A stretch of DNA of 64,000 nt from Salinarchaeum laminariae. Lineage in GTDB: Archaea > Halobacteriota > Halobacteria > Halobacteriales > Salinarchaeaceae. Made by a program: the position numbers and the translations under genes. Below the pieces are notes generated by a model, which was not told where the DNA came from, ran no database searches, and saw only the letters and a program-made list of their open reading frames with translations. How positions within the stretch are numbered: the first letter of the stretch is position 1; the number at the start of each line of letters is the position of its first letter. Where the stretch lies: assembly GCF_023204835.1 (NCBI RefSeq), contig NZ_CP096270.1, positions 1,426,001 through 1,490,000 on the forward strand. The letters are read 5' to 3'. This document shows, piece by piece, positions 43,005-50,567 of the stretch.

Positions 43005-44612
43005 ATGGATCTCAACAGACGAAGCGTCCTACGGAAGGCATCGGCACTCTCCGCGCTGGCGGTCGGCGCGAGTGTAACAGCATCGGCAGCGGACTGCAGT
43101 GGTGTTCCCGAGTGGGACTCGGACACTGCCTACGACGGTGGCGACCAGGTCACCTACGACGGCGACCTGTTCACCGCCGAGTGGTGGACCAAGGGCGAGA
43201 CGCCCGACGACAGCAAGTCCGTCTGGACGAAGGACGGCAGCTGCGACGGCGACGGGGGCGGAGGTGGCGGCGGTGGCGGCGGAGACTGCAGCGGCGTCCC
43301 AGCCTGGGACTCGGCCGCGACCTACTCCGGTGGTGATCGCGTCACGCACGACGGCGCACTCTGGGAGGCGCAGTGGTGGACCCAGGGCACGGAGCCGAGC
43401 CGCGACGCGAACGTCTGGTCGCGGCAGGGCGACTGTAGCGACGGTGGCGGTGGCGGCAACGAGTCGCCCAACGCCTCCTTCACCGTCTCTCCGTACTCGC
43501 CGGAACCCGGTGAATCGGCGACGTTCGACGCGGCCGACTCCTCGGACGCGGACGGCTCGATCGCCGGCTACGAGTGGGAGTTTGGTGACGGCTCCACCGC
43601 CAGCGGCGAATCCGTCACGCACAGCTTCGACTCCGCCGGCGACTACACCGTCTCCCTCACCGTCACCGACGACGACGGCGCGACGAACACGAACTCGCGG
43701 ACGGTGTCCGTCGAGACCGATCCCGGCGGTTCGGGCGTGACGACCTTCGCGCCGTACAAGCACATGACGACCCAGCCGGGGACGAGTCTGGTCGATCACT
43801 ACAGCCAGGCCGACAACGACGCGTTCACCCTCGCGTTCGTCCTCTCGGACGGCAACGGGAACGCGGCGTGGGACGGTGCCCCCGACCAGCTCGTCGGCGA
43901 CTTCGGACTGGCTTCGGAGATCCAGTCCTATCAGGACGCTGGCGGCGAGGTGATCGTCTCCTTCGGCGGCGCGGTCGGGACGATGATCGCCCAGGACGCT
44001 ACCGACATCTCGGCGATCAAATCCGAGTACGAGACGGTGATGGACACCTACGGCGTCACCCACCTCGATTTCGACATCGAGTCCGTGAACCAGGACGCCG
44101 TCGACCGCCGGAATCAGGCGCTCGCCGAGTTGCAGTCCGAGCGCCCGGAGCTGAAAGTGTCCTACACGCTTCGCTGCCGGACGACCGGCCTCACCAGCCA
44201 CGGCACCTACGTCGTCGAGAGCGCCCGCGACCACGGCGTGGACCTGCAGTACGTCAACATCATGACGATGAACTACGGGTGGGTCGAGCCCAGCGCGAGC
44301 ACGGTCAAGGACTCCGCCAACGGCACCCACTCGGACCTGCAATCCATCTTCTCGGGCCTCTCCAGCGACGAGGCCTGGAGCATGCTCGGGCTCACGCCCA
44401 TGATCGGCGAGAACAACGCCGGGGGCCCGCACAATCTGGCCGACGCACAGGAGGTCGCCTCCTTCGTCCAGAACAAGGGCGTCGGGCTCGTCTCCTTCTG
44501 GTCGATCGATCGCGACAACGGCAGCTGCGCGACCGGCACCGTGTCGCCGACCTGTAGCGGCGTCCAGCAGGACCCCTACGCGTTCTCCGAAATCTACAAC
44601 GACGTGCAGTAG
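43005..44612 (+). CDS. Tat-exported GH18 chitinase-like protein, two CBM5/12 and one PKD domain
   Basis: The product is 535 aa. The Tat signal (NRRSVLRKASALSALAVG) and two CBM5/12 modules (about 30-80, 91-140) are nearly the same as in the first chitinase. A single PKD lies at 150-233. The GH18 domain (240-535) is of a different subtype: its motif is THLDFDIES near 350, with Asp-Asp-Glu kept but the first Asp of DxxDxDxE replaced by Thr, as in several bacterial chitinases. This suggests a different mode of chitin cleavage. Gene duplication with exchange of catalytic modules is an inference. Confidence 0.93.
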   Translation: MDLNRRSVLRKASALSALAVGASVTASAADCSGVPEWDSDTAYDGGDQVTYDGDLFTAEWWTKGETPDDSKSVWTKDGSCDGDGGGGGGGGGGDCSGVPAWDSAATYSGGDRVTHDGALWEAQWWTQGTEPSRDANVWSRQGDCSDGGGGGNESPNASFTVSPYSPEPGESATFDAADSSDADGSIAGYEWEFGDGSTASGESVTHSFDSAGDYTVSLTVTDDDGATNTNSRTVSVETDPGGSGVTTFAPYKHMTTQPGTSLVDHYSQADNDAFTLAFVLSDGNGNAAWDGAPDQLVGDFGLASEIQSYQDAGGEVIVSFGGAVGTMIAQDATDISAIKSEYETVMDTYGVTHLDFDIESVNQDAVDRRNQALAELQSERPELKVSYTLRCRTTGLTSHGTYVVESARDHGVDLQYVNIMTMNYGWVEPSASTVKDSANGTHSDLQSIFSGLSSDEAWSMLGLTPMIGENNAGGPHNLADAQEVASFVQNKGVGLVSFWSIDRDNGSCATGTVSPTCSGVQQDPYAFSEIYNDVQ

Positions 44613-44736
44613 CGGCGCTGCACCGTCACCGGATTCACGGCGCGGAGTTTTCGCCGACGCTTCTCTCGTCCAGTGGCTGCTGGCGCGATGCAGTCACCAA
44701 CCACTATCACGACCCACCGAAAACTACACGAACGAC

Positions 44737-45645
44737 ATGAACAGATCGGTGCGGATCCTCGGGGTGCCGACGGACTACGGCGCGAACCGACGCGGCGTCG
44801 ACATGGGCCCCTCGGCGATCCGCTACGCCGGCCTCGCCGACGCGATCGCGCGTGCAAACGAACAGTGCGTCGACGACGGGGACCTCTCGGTCGTCCGTGC
44901 GGAGAGCACCGATCCCGATCGCGCTCCGATGCAGGATCGCGCGAAGTTCCTCTCGGAGATCCAAGACGTCTCCGAGCGGCTCGCCGACGTCGTAGCCGGC
45001 GTCTGTGCCGACGGTGATCTCCCGCTCGTGCTCGGTGGCGACCACTCGATCGCCATCGGCTCGATGGCCGGTGCGGCTCGCGAGGCCGATATCGGGGTCG
45101 TCTGGTTCGACGCCCACGGCGATTTCAACACGCCGTCGACGTCGCCCTCCGGCAACGTCCACGGGATGCCCCTGGCCGCTGCACTCGGCCACGACGAGTT
45201 CGCCGACTTGCCCTGGGCGCAGGCCTCTGGACTCGATCCCGAACGCATCGCGCTCGTGGGGCTCCGCAATCTCGATCCGCCCGAACGGGCGGCGATTCAC
45301 GACTCTCCGGTCTCGGCGTACTCGATGTCCGACATCGACGAGCGCGGAATCGTCGACGTCGTCGAAGATGCGGTCGGTGCTGCCAGTGCGGGGGCGGACG
45401 GGCTCCACGTCAGCCTCGACATGGACTGGCTCGATCCCAAGGAGGCGCCCGGCGTCGGGACGCCCGAGCGTGGCGGCGTGACCTATCGCGAGGCCCACGC
45501 CGCACTCGAACAGGTCGCTTCTGCCGACGTGCCGACGCGGTCGCTCGAAGTCGTGGAGGTCAACCCTGTCCTGGACTCGCACAACGAGACCGCCGAGCTG
45601 GCCTGCGAACTCGTCGCGAGCGCGCTCGGCGAGCGGATTCTATAG
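44737..45645 (+). CDS. rocF: Arginase
   Basis: The product is 302 aa. Manganese ligands of the ureohydrolase fold are visible: His103 in VLGGDHSIAIG; Asp125, His127 and Asp129 in WFDAHGDFNTPSTSPSGNVH; and the SLDMDWLDPKEAPGVGTP motif near 225. The arginase signature TSPSGNVHGMP, which distinguishes arginase from agmatinase, is intact. It cleaves arginine to ornithine and urea. No arginine-transport or ornithine-aminotransferase gene is adjacent. Formiminoglutamase is a less likely alternative. Confidence 0.88.
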   Translation: MNRSVRILGVPTDYGANRRGVDMGPSAIRYAGLADAIARANEQCVDDGDLSVVRAESTDPDRAPMQDRAKFLSEIQDVSERLADVVAGVCADGDLPLVLGGDHSIAIGSMAGAAREADIGVVWFDAHGDFNTPSTSPSGNVHGMPLAAALGHDEFADLPWAQASGLDPERIALVGLRNLDPPERAAIHDSPVSAYSMSDIDERGIVDVVEDAVGAASAGADGLHVSLDMDWLDPKEAPGVGTPERGGVTYREAHAALEQVASADVPTRSLEVVEVNPVLDSHNETAELACELVASALGERIL

Positions 45646-45713
45646 GCGCGCCTCGCCGATCTGAGTGTGCAGACGACACGGCGACGGAGACGCGGTGGAG
45701 AAACCAGCCGAAA

Positions 45714-46316
45714 TTACAGCTGCTCGACGCTGCCCTCTGCTTCGCGCTCGCGGAAGACTTCTCCCTCGAACAGCGTGACGACGACGTCCTCCTGCTGCCA
45801 GGCGTTCGGCGGGAGCCCTGCTTTCCGGCAGGTTCGCGAGAGGTACTCCTCCTCGGTCCAGCGCTGCTGGAGGGGCACCGTCGGGTAGAGCCAGCCGTGC
45901 TCTGCGCCGGCGTCGACCGCGACGCCGTGGGAGCCGAGTTCGAGGTCGGCGAGTGGGTCGTCCGTGAGCAGGACGTTCGTGACCGCACAGACGGAGACGG
46001 TGAGATTCGAGAGCTCGGGCGGGGAAACCTCCGAGCCTGCGGAGTCGCCGGAGGCTGCCTCGATGGCGGCGTCGACGATCACGTGACCGAGGCGCTCGCT
46101 GGCCTCGTAGCCGCCGGCGCAGCCACGCAGGCTGCCGCGGCCTCGGGTCGATTCCAGGCGAACGAACGCGCCGGTTCGCTGGTAGAAGGCGTCGCGCATG
46201 CTGCCGGGCTGTTCTCGCTGTCCGTTCTGGACGTAGAGTTCCACGGCCTCTCGGGCGAGCTCCACCGCCCGTGCCCCGTCCTCGTAGGTGAGATCGACGG
46301 TCTGGGCGTCTGCCAT
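45714..46316 (-). CDS. AMMECR1-family protein
   Basis: The product is 200 aa from the start at 46316. The AMMECR1 motif RGCAGGYEASERLG (RGCxG) near 70-83 is present, together with the ELSNLTVSVCAVTNV segment near 110 and GWLYPTVPLQQRWTEEEYL near 150. The family is universal in archaea and eukaryotes and of unknown biochemical role, with a proposed enzymatic function linked to the invariant Cys. The start and its overlap with the divergent HerA-like gene's promoter leave about 150 bases between them. Confidence 0.9.
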   Translation of the reverse strand: MADAQTVDLTYEDGARAVELAREAVELYVQNGQREQPGSMRDAFYQRTGAFVRLESTRGRGSLRGCAGGYEASERLGHVIVDAAIEAASGDSAGSEVSPPELSNLTVSVCAVTNVLLTDDPLADLELGSHGVAVDAGAEHGWLYPTVPLQQRWTEEEYLSRTCRKAGLPPNAWQQEDVVVTLFEGEVFREREAEGSVEQL

Positions 46317-46464
46317 ACACTTCCCCAAGGGAGAATCGCCCTTCAAGGTGTCCCTTCTGATCGTGCTCGCTGACGCGGCAGTAACGGGCTGGATCACGCC
46401 GGGACCCGGCTACCGCAGGAACCCTCATGGAAACGACTTTGCCCGCGGCTCGCAAGAGCGAGGT

Positions 46465-48432
46465 ATGGCCCTCGACGACTTCACCGAGTACGATCCCGAG
46501 GACGAGTCCTCGGAGACAGTCGAGGACGGCGACGACGCCGGTTCTGATGCGATCGATCCTGGCGGAGATGGTAGCGGCGCCGGGGAGAGTGCCACGGACG
46601 CTGGCGACGCTGCTCCCGACGCCAGCGACGATAGCGACGGGCTCTCCTTCGCCTCGGCGGACGCCACGGCTCCCGAGCGCGCGGAAGGACTCGGAATCCT
46701 CTCGGCCTCTCGCGGGCTGCGAATCGACGAGACGGGCGAGGAGACCGAGCTTCAGGCCTACGTGACAGCGCCGAACCGGAACGACGTGCGCGTGGGCACG
46801 TACGTTCTCGTCCCCTACCCCGCTGGCGCCGGCGGATCGGGCGCGAACACAGCGGGGGGCTCCGGTAGCAGCCAGGACGGCGCTGGCGAGGCGTCCAACG
46901 AGCGACTGTTCTGTCGCGTCGCCGGGCTCGAGTATGCCCAGGAGTTCCAGAGCGACGACGCGACCGAGCTTCGGGCGCGCCGCGCGATGCGCGACGGCTC
47001 GATCGACGAGACCGACTACAAGTTCCTCGCGGAGCTGGATCCCATCGCGGTCATCTACGACGACGGCACCGACGAGGACGGCGAGCCAGAGCAGAAACGC
47101 CGCGCCACCGACCGGGTGCCAAAGCCCGAGACGACCGTCCATCGCGCGTCGGACGCCGACGAGATCAAGACCGGACTGAAGATTCCCGCCGACGGTATCT
47201 TCCTCGGCCATCTCGCCGTCGGTGGCGAGCGCGTCACGACCGCGGCCACCCCGCCGACGATCGACTACCGTCTCGACGACGAGTACGACGCCGGTGACCC
47301 GCTCCTCTTCCGACACACGCTTGTCGCGGGTGGCACCGGTTCCGGGAAGACCCACGCCGCGAAGAACGTCCTCCGGCAGGTGCTCGCCGAGGAGCGCACC
47401 TACCCGATGGGCGACGGTCGGGACGTCCAGGCCGGCGTCGTGCAGTTCGACCCCCAGGACGAGTACGCGCAGCTCCACGACGACAACCCCGATCTGGACG
47501 CAGAGGCCGCACGGCAGTACGAGCGTGAGGGTGTGGCCCACGGTGGCCACGACGACACGCTCGCGTTCGTGCCGAAGGTCGGCGACGCGAGCTACGACGG
47601 CGGCGGCCACCGCGCCGAGCAGGTGGAGTTCACGATTCCTTTCTCGATGGTCCGGGGGAACCCCTGGCTCGTCGCCGGCAGCGGGCTCAACGACAACCAG
47701 TACCAGGCGCTCTACGAGCTGCTCGACCGGTTCTTCTCCCAGTACGGCAACGGCGGCACCTACGACCAGTTCGAGTCGTTCATGGACGATCCCGCCCTGC
47801 GCGAGGAGCTCGATGAATCCGGTCGCGTCCACGAGGCAACGTTCGACGCCGTCTTCCGGCGCATCCGCGGCTTCGGCAACGTCTTCGATCAGGACGCGCG
47901 GCCGATCACCGACCAGGTCCGGGATCTCGTGCGTCCCGGCGGTCTCTCCGTCGTTCCGACCTACCACATCTCCGATTCCCGCGCCGCGGAGGTCGTCGTG
48001 CTCGCGGTCGCGAGCCTGCTCGTCGACGAGAAGCTCTCGAGTGACCCCACCTACGACCGAATCAAGGAGACGCCGCTCGTGGTCGGGATGGACGAGGCCC
48101 ACAACTACCTCACCGACGCCGAGAGCGTCCAGGCTCGCCACGTCATCGGGAAGTTCACCGACGCCGCCAAACAGGGCCGCAAGGAGCGTCTCGGTCTCTT
48201 CCTCGTCACACAGGATCCCCAGGACATCGACGACGCGGTGTTCAAGCAGATCAACTCGACCGTCGTCCTCAATCTCGGTGACGACGACGCGATCTCTGCC
48301 GTGAACATCCCGACCGCACTCGAGCAGAAGGTCCCCTACATGGAGCAGGGACAGATGGTCGTCTACTCACCGGACAACTCCGAGCCCGTCGAGCTGGTCG
48401 GGCTCGATCACTGCCTCGTCAAACACGAGTAG
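46465..48432 (+). CDS. HerA-like (DUF87) hexameric ATPase
   Basis: The product is 655 aa. The first 80 residues are an acidic low-complexity leader. A HAS-barrel-like segment follows, then Walker A LVAGGTGSGKTHAAKN near 283-297 and Walker B LVVGMDEAHNYL near 535, with the HerA/FtsK-type arginine further on (VLNLGDDDAISAVNIP). HerA relatives are ring-shaped DNA translocases that often work with NurA nuclease, but no nurA gene is adjacent. A role in DNA processing is therefore family-based only. Divergent from AMMECR1. Confidence 0.87.
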   Translation: MALDDFTEYDPEDESSETVEDGDDAGSDAIDPGGDGSGAGESATDAGDAAPDASDDSDGLSFASADATAPERAEGLGILSASRGLRIDETGEETELQAYVTAPNRNDVRVGTYVLVPYPAGAGGSGANTAGGSGSSQDGAGEASNERLFCRVAGLEYAQEFQSDDATELRARRAMRDGSIDETDYKFLAELDPIAVIYDDGTDEDGEPEQKRRATDRVPKPETTVHRASDADEIKTGLKIPADGIFLGHLAVGGERVTTAATPPTIDYRLDDEYDAGDPLLFRHTLVAGGTGSGKTHAAKNVLRQVLAEERTYPMGDGRDVQAGVVQFDPQDEYAQLHDDNPDLDAEAARQYEREGVAHGGHDDTLAFVPKVGDASYDGGGHRAEQVEFTIPFSMVRGNPWLVAGSGLNDNQYQALYELLDRFFSQYGNGGTYDQFESFMDDPALREELDESGRVHEATFDAVFRRIRGFGNVFDQDARPITDQVRDLVRPGGLSVVPTYHISDSRAAEVVVLAVASLLVDEKLSSDPTYDRIKETPLVVGMDEAHNYLTDAESVQARHVIGKFTDAAKQGRKERLGLFLVTQDPQDIDDAVFKQINSTVVLNLGDDDAISAVNIPTALEQKVPYMEQGQMVVYSPDNSEPVELVGLDHCLVKHE

Positions 48433-48493
48433 ATCGCCGCCCATCACACGGAGAGTGGATTCGAGGTCTTGCGATTCCGGAGCCTGCGCCTGG

Positions 48494-48500
48494 TTTTATG
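48494..48500 (+). promoter_or_regulatory. TATA box of the UspA-like gene
   Basis: TTTTATG lies 25-31 bases before the ATG at 48525, which supports that ATG over one 27 bases upstream. Confidence 0.55.
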
Positions 48501-48524
48501 CCACCGGCGCTCCTCGCTCCGTAT

Positions 48525-48944
48525 ATGAAGCGCATTCTCGTCGCCTACGACGGATCGAAGCAGGCCGACGCAGCACTCGACCACGCCCTCGCGGAGTTCC
48601 CCGACGCCGAGTTGCACGTCGTCACCGTGATCGACCCGGCAGAGGCCACCTACGCCTCTACTGAGGAGATGCCCGCCGTCGCCGACGGCTGGCACGAGGA
48701 GGCGACCGAAGAGGCCGAGCGAATCCTCGCCGAGGCGGTGGACCGCGCCGGCGATCGCGAACTCGTCACCGACAAGGTGGTCGGACGGCCGGGACCATCG
48801 GTCGTCGAGTACGCCGAGGAGCACGACGTCGACCAGATCGTCACCGGGAGCCACGGACGAACCGGCGTGTCGCGGCTGTTGCTCGGCAGCGTCGCCGAGA
48901 CGATCGTCCGTCGCTCGCCCGTGCCCGTGACCGTCATTCGATAG
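48525..48944 (+). CDS. Universal stress protein (UspA) family
   Basis: The product is 139 aa. The Usp fold starts KRILVAYDGSKQADAALDHA. The nucleotide-binding motif is VTGSHGRTGVSRLLLGSVAE near 107-125, followed by VPVTVIR at the C-terminus, so it is of the ATP-binding subtype. It is a single-domain cytosolic protein of unknown target. The ATG at 48525 gives a leaderless transcript from the TATA-like box above. Confidence 0.92.
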   Translation: MKRILVAYDGSKQADAALDHALAEFPDAELHVVTVIDPAEATYASTEEMPAVADGWHEEATEEAERILAEAVDRAGDRELVTDKVVGRPGPSVVEYAEEHDVDQIVTGSHGRTGVSRLLLGSVAETIVRRSPVPVTVIR

Positions 48945-49043
48945 ACGGGGTCTGGGGTCGGTTTTCCGTTCGAATCGGCCGTTCGAACTGACCGTTGGGT
49001 ACTGCAACGTGGTTACTGCATTGAGGTGGCGAAAGTGGCCTCC
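48945..49043. other. Short intergenic flank of element B
   Basis: This 99-bp stretch contains a partly repeated AATCGGCCGTTCGAAC segment and no box or frame that can be supported. Confidence 0.3.
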
Positions 49044-49147
49044 GAAAGCCCCCGACCGCTCGATATCCCAGGGCTCGCTGTCGTCCGAGAGATCGTAGAT
49101 CTCTCGAACGACAGAGAGTTAGAATCGTCGAGCGGGAGGGGGCTTCC
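49044..49147. repeat. Structured inverted-repeat element B (104 bp)
   Basis: GAAAGCCCCCGACCGCTCGA at 49044-49063 pairs with 49128-49147 apart from three mismatches. An inner hairpin, CGAGAGATC / GATCTCTCG, lies at about 49085-49105. The right end, read on the minus strand, is identical over 22 bases to the left end of the 356-bp element at 24802. It is probably a short internally deleted member of that family. Confidence 0.75.
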
Positions 49148-49244
49148 GTAGCTGTCTGCTGTGCTGTTCGATCTACCTATGGCTGCATTCCCAGTTGAGG
49201 GAACAAACCGTGACGGGGATCGCTCTCGCAGACGCTCGCGGTGG

Positions 49245-49412
49245 TCAGTGTGGCGAGTAGCCGTCGATGACGCCGTCGCAGTCGGGACAGGAGACGAGGG
49301 ACGCTCCGGTCTCTTTGCCGCCGGGGTTCGCGCCAGATTGCGCGCCGGATCTCGTCTGCCGGACGGTGCCGTTGCCGAGCAGGTCGGAGCCACAATAGGG
49401 ACACTCGTTCAT
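49245..49412 (-). CDS. Small two-CxxC zinc-ribbon protein
   Basis: The product is 55 aa from the ATG at 49412. It holds two zinc knuckles, CPYCG (Cys4, Cys7) and CPDCD (Cys42, Cys45), 34 residues apart, with a Gly/Ser-rich flexible stretch between. A longer frame on the same strand adds 34 residues with no similarity. It could bind one zinc. Such small zinc ribbons are common in haloarchaea, mostly of unknown role. It stands alone. Confidence 0.75.
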   Translation of the reverse strand: MNECPYCGSDLLGNGTVRQTRSGAQSGANPGGKETGASLVSCPDCDGVIDGYSPH

Positions 49413-49674
49413 GCAGGGAACCTCTCCACGCGTCGCGTGGTAACGATACACGTGACGGCTGGAATCAGCATAAGCGTTGTGTCCACTTGTCACGGTGCGT
49501 CGGGGTCGAGTCAACCGGGCGATTGCGACGGGTTTCGACGATATACGAAGGGCTCGTTACTGGGTGCCGTTTCAACTGGAAAACGCCAGACGCGGTCACC
49601 GATTCGGCACAGATGCCGCGCTCCGATCGGATAGGACTGACGAGCCGGCGACCACGGGTACCGTCTCGACGACG

Positions 49675-50112
49675 CTACTCCGCGGACTCGAACTGGGAGA
49701 GTGCCTCGGCGGCGTTCTCGACGGCGGCTTCTCGCTTGGCAGGGTAGGCCTCGACCTTCGCGCGGAGGGTCAGCCCGTCACCGAGGCGGGCCTCGCCGCC
49801 GAACGCGGCCTGCTTGTCGAGACTGACGAACAGCTCGCAGTTGTCGGTGACGCGGTCGTCGAGCTCGGATTCGAGCGTGCCGAAGTCGTCGCTCTCGGCG
49901 ACGGTGGAGAGGACGTGCCGAACGTCGTCGGCCTTCTCGAGGCGCGTCGAGAGGACGAGGATGCGATCTCCGTGGTGGCCCGTGGTCTCCTGGCGCTCGA
50001 TCGGCGCGTCCTCGGGAAGGAACAGCCGAAGGGCGTCCTCGACGCGCTGTTCGTGTTCCGTCGCGTAGACGAACGTCCGCAGGTCCACGTAGTGGAACGG
50101 GACGCTCGCCAT
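49675..50112 (-). CDS. RNA-binding protein, exosome-associated family (COG1325-like)
   Basis: The product is 145 aa from the start at 50112. The pattern VPFHYVDLRTFVYATEHEQR then GHHGDRILVLSTRLEKADDV and LSQFESAE matches small archaeal RNA-binding proteins related to an exosome subunit. No catalytic residues are evident. It follows the acidic small gene upstream by four bases in one operon. Binding partners are unknown. Function is family-based. Confidence 0.75.
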   Translation of the reverse strand: MASVPFHYVDLRTFVYATEHEQRVEDALRLFLPEDAPIERQETTGHHGDRILVLSTRLEKADDVRHVLSTVAESDDFGTLESELDDRVTDNCELFVSLDKQAAFGGEARLGDGLTLRAKVEAYPAKREAAVENAAEALSQFESAE

Positions 50113-50116
50113 CGAC

Positions 50117-50341
50117 TTACTCCTCGTCGGCGTCGGCGTCCTCGTCCGCGTCGGATTCCTCGTCCGGAGCGGCCTCGAGGTTGTCGTCGGGGACGCCGGT
50201 CTCCTGGCCGTCCTCGAAACTGACGGTGTAGTTCGCGTCGCCGAACATCGTCTCGACGATCTGCGTGACCGTCCCCTGCTGGCCGTCGTACTCGCTGTGC
50301 TCGTCGTGCAGGACAACTGCGTCGTCCTCCTCGTAGCTCAT
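50117..50341 (-). CDS. Small SH3/KOW-like acidic protein
   Basis: The product is 74 aa. The core YEEDDAVVLHDEHSEYDGQQ, followed by GTVTQIVETMFGDANYTV, has the beta pattern and GQxGTV turn of a KOW or SH3-like RNA-binding fold. The C-terminus is a low-complexity acidic tail. It overlaps nothing and is four bases before the RNA-binding gene, so both are cotranscribed. I could not name a family. Confidence 0.65.
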   Translation of the reverse strand: MSYEEDDAVVLHDEHSEYDGQQGTVTQIVETMFGDANYTVSFEDGQETGVPDDNLEAAPDEESDADEDADADEE

Positions 50342-50531
50342 ACCCTGCTTACCGCGGTCCGGGGCAAAAAGGACGCGATTCCGGACCGGCCCCAGCGCGT
50401 GCGGCCTGCCGAATCTCCAGTGTCGGGACCGCAGACCATCTGACGCCTCCACGTCGCCGTCCCGTCTCGCACACTCCTGCGACATCCGTCCGTCGGCGCG
50501 TCAGACGTTTGTTGTAGGAATTTCCAAGTAA

Positions 50532-50540
50532 AAATTTTAT
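50532..50540 (+). promoter_or_regulatory. TATA box of the acidic repeat protein gene
   Basis: AAATTTTAT lies 28-36 bases before the ATG at 50568 in GC-rich DNA, consistent with a leaderless transcript. Confidence 0.6.
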
Positions 50541-50567
50541 GCGTGGGTGCCGTAGACAGACTACGCC

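Noticed and set aside
45640..48141. 833-codon minus-strand frame opposite arginase, AMMECR1 and HerA
   Set aside because: It spans several well-supported genes and is antisense to most; its protein has no family features.
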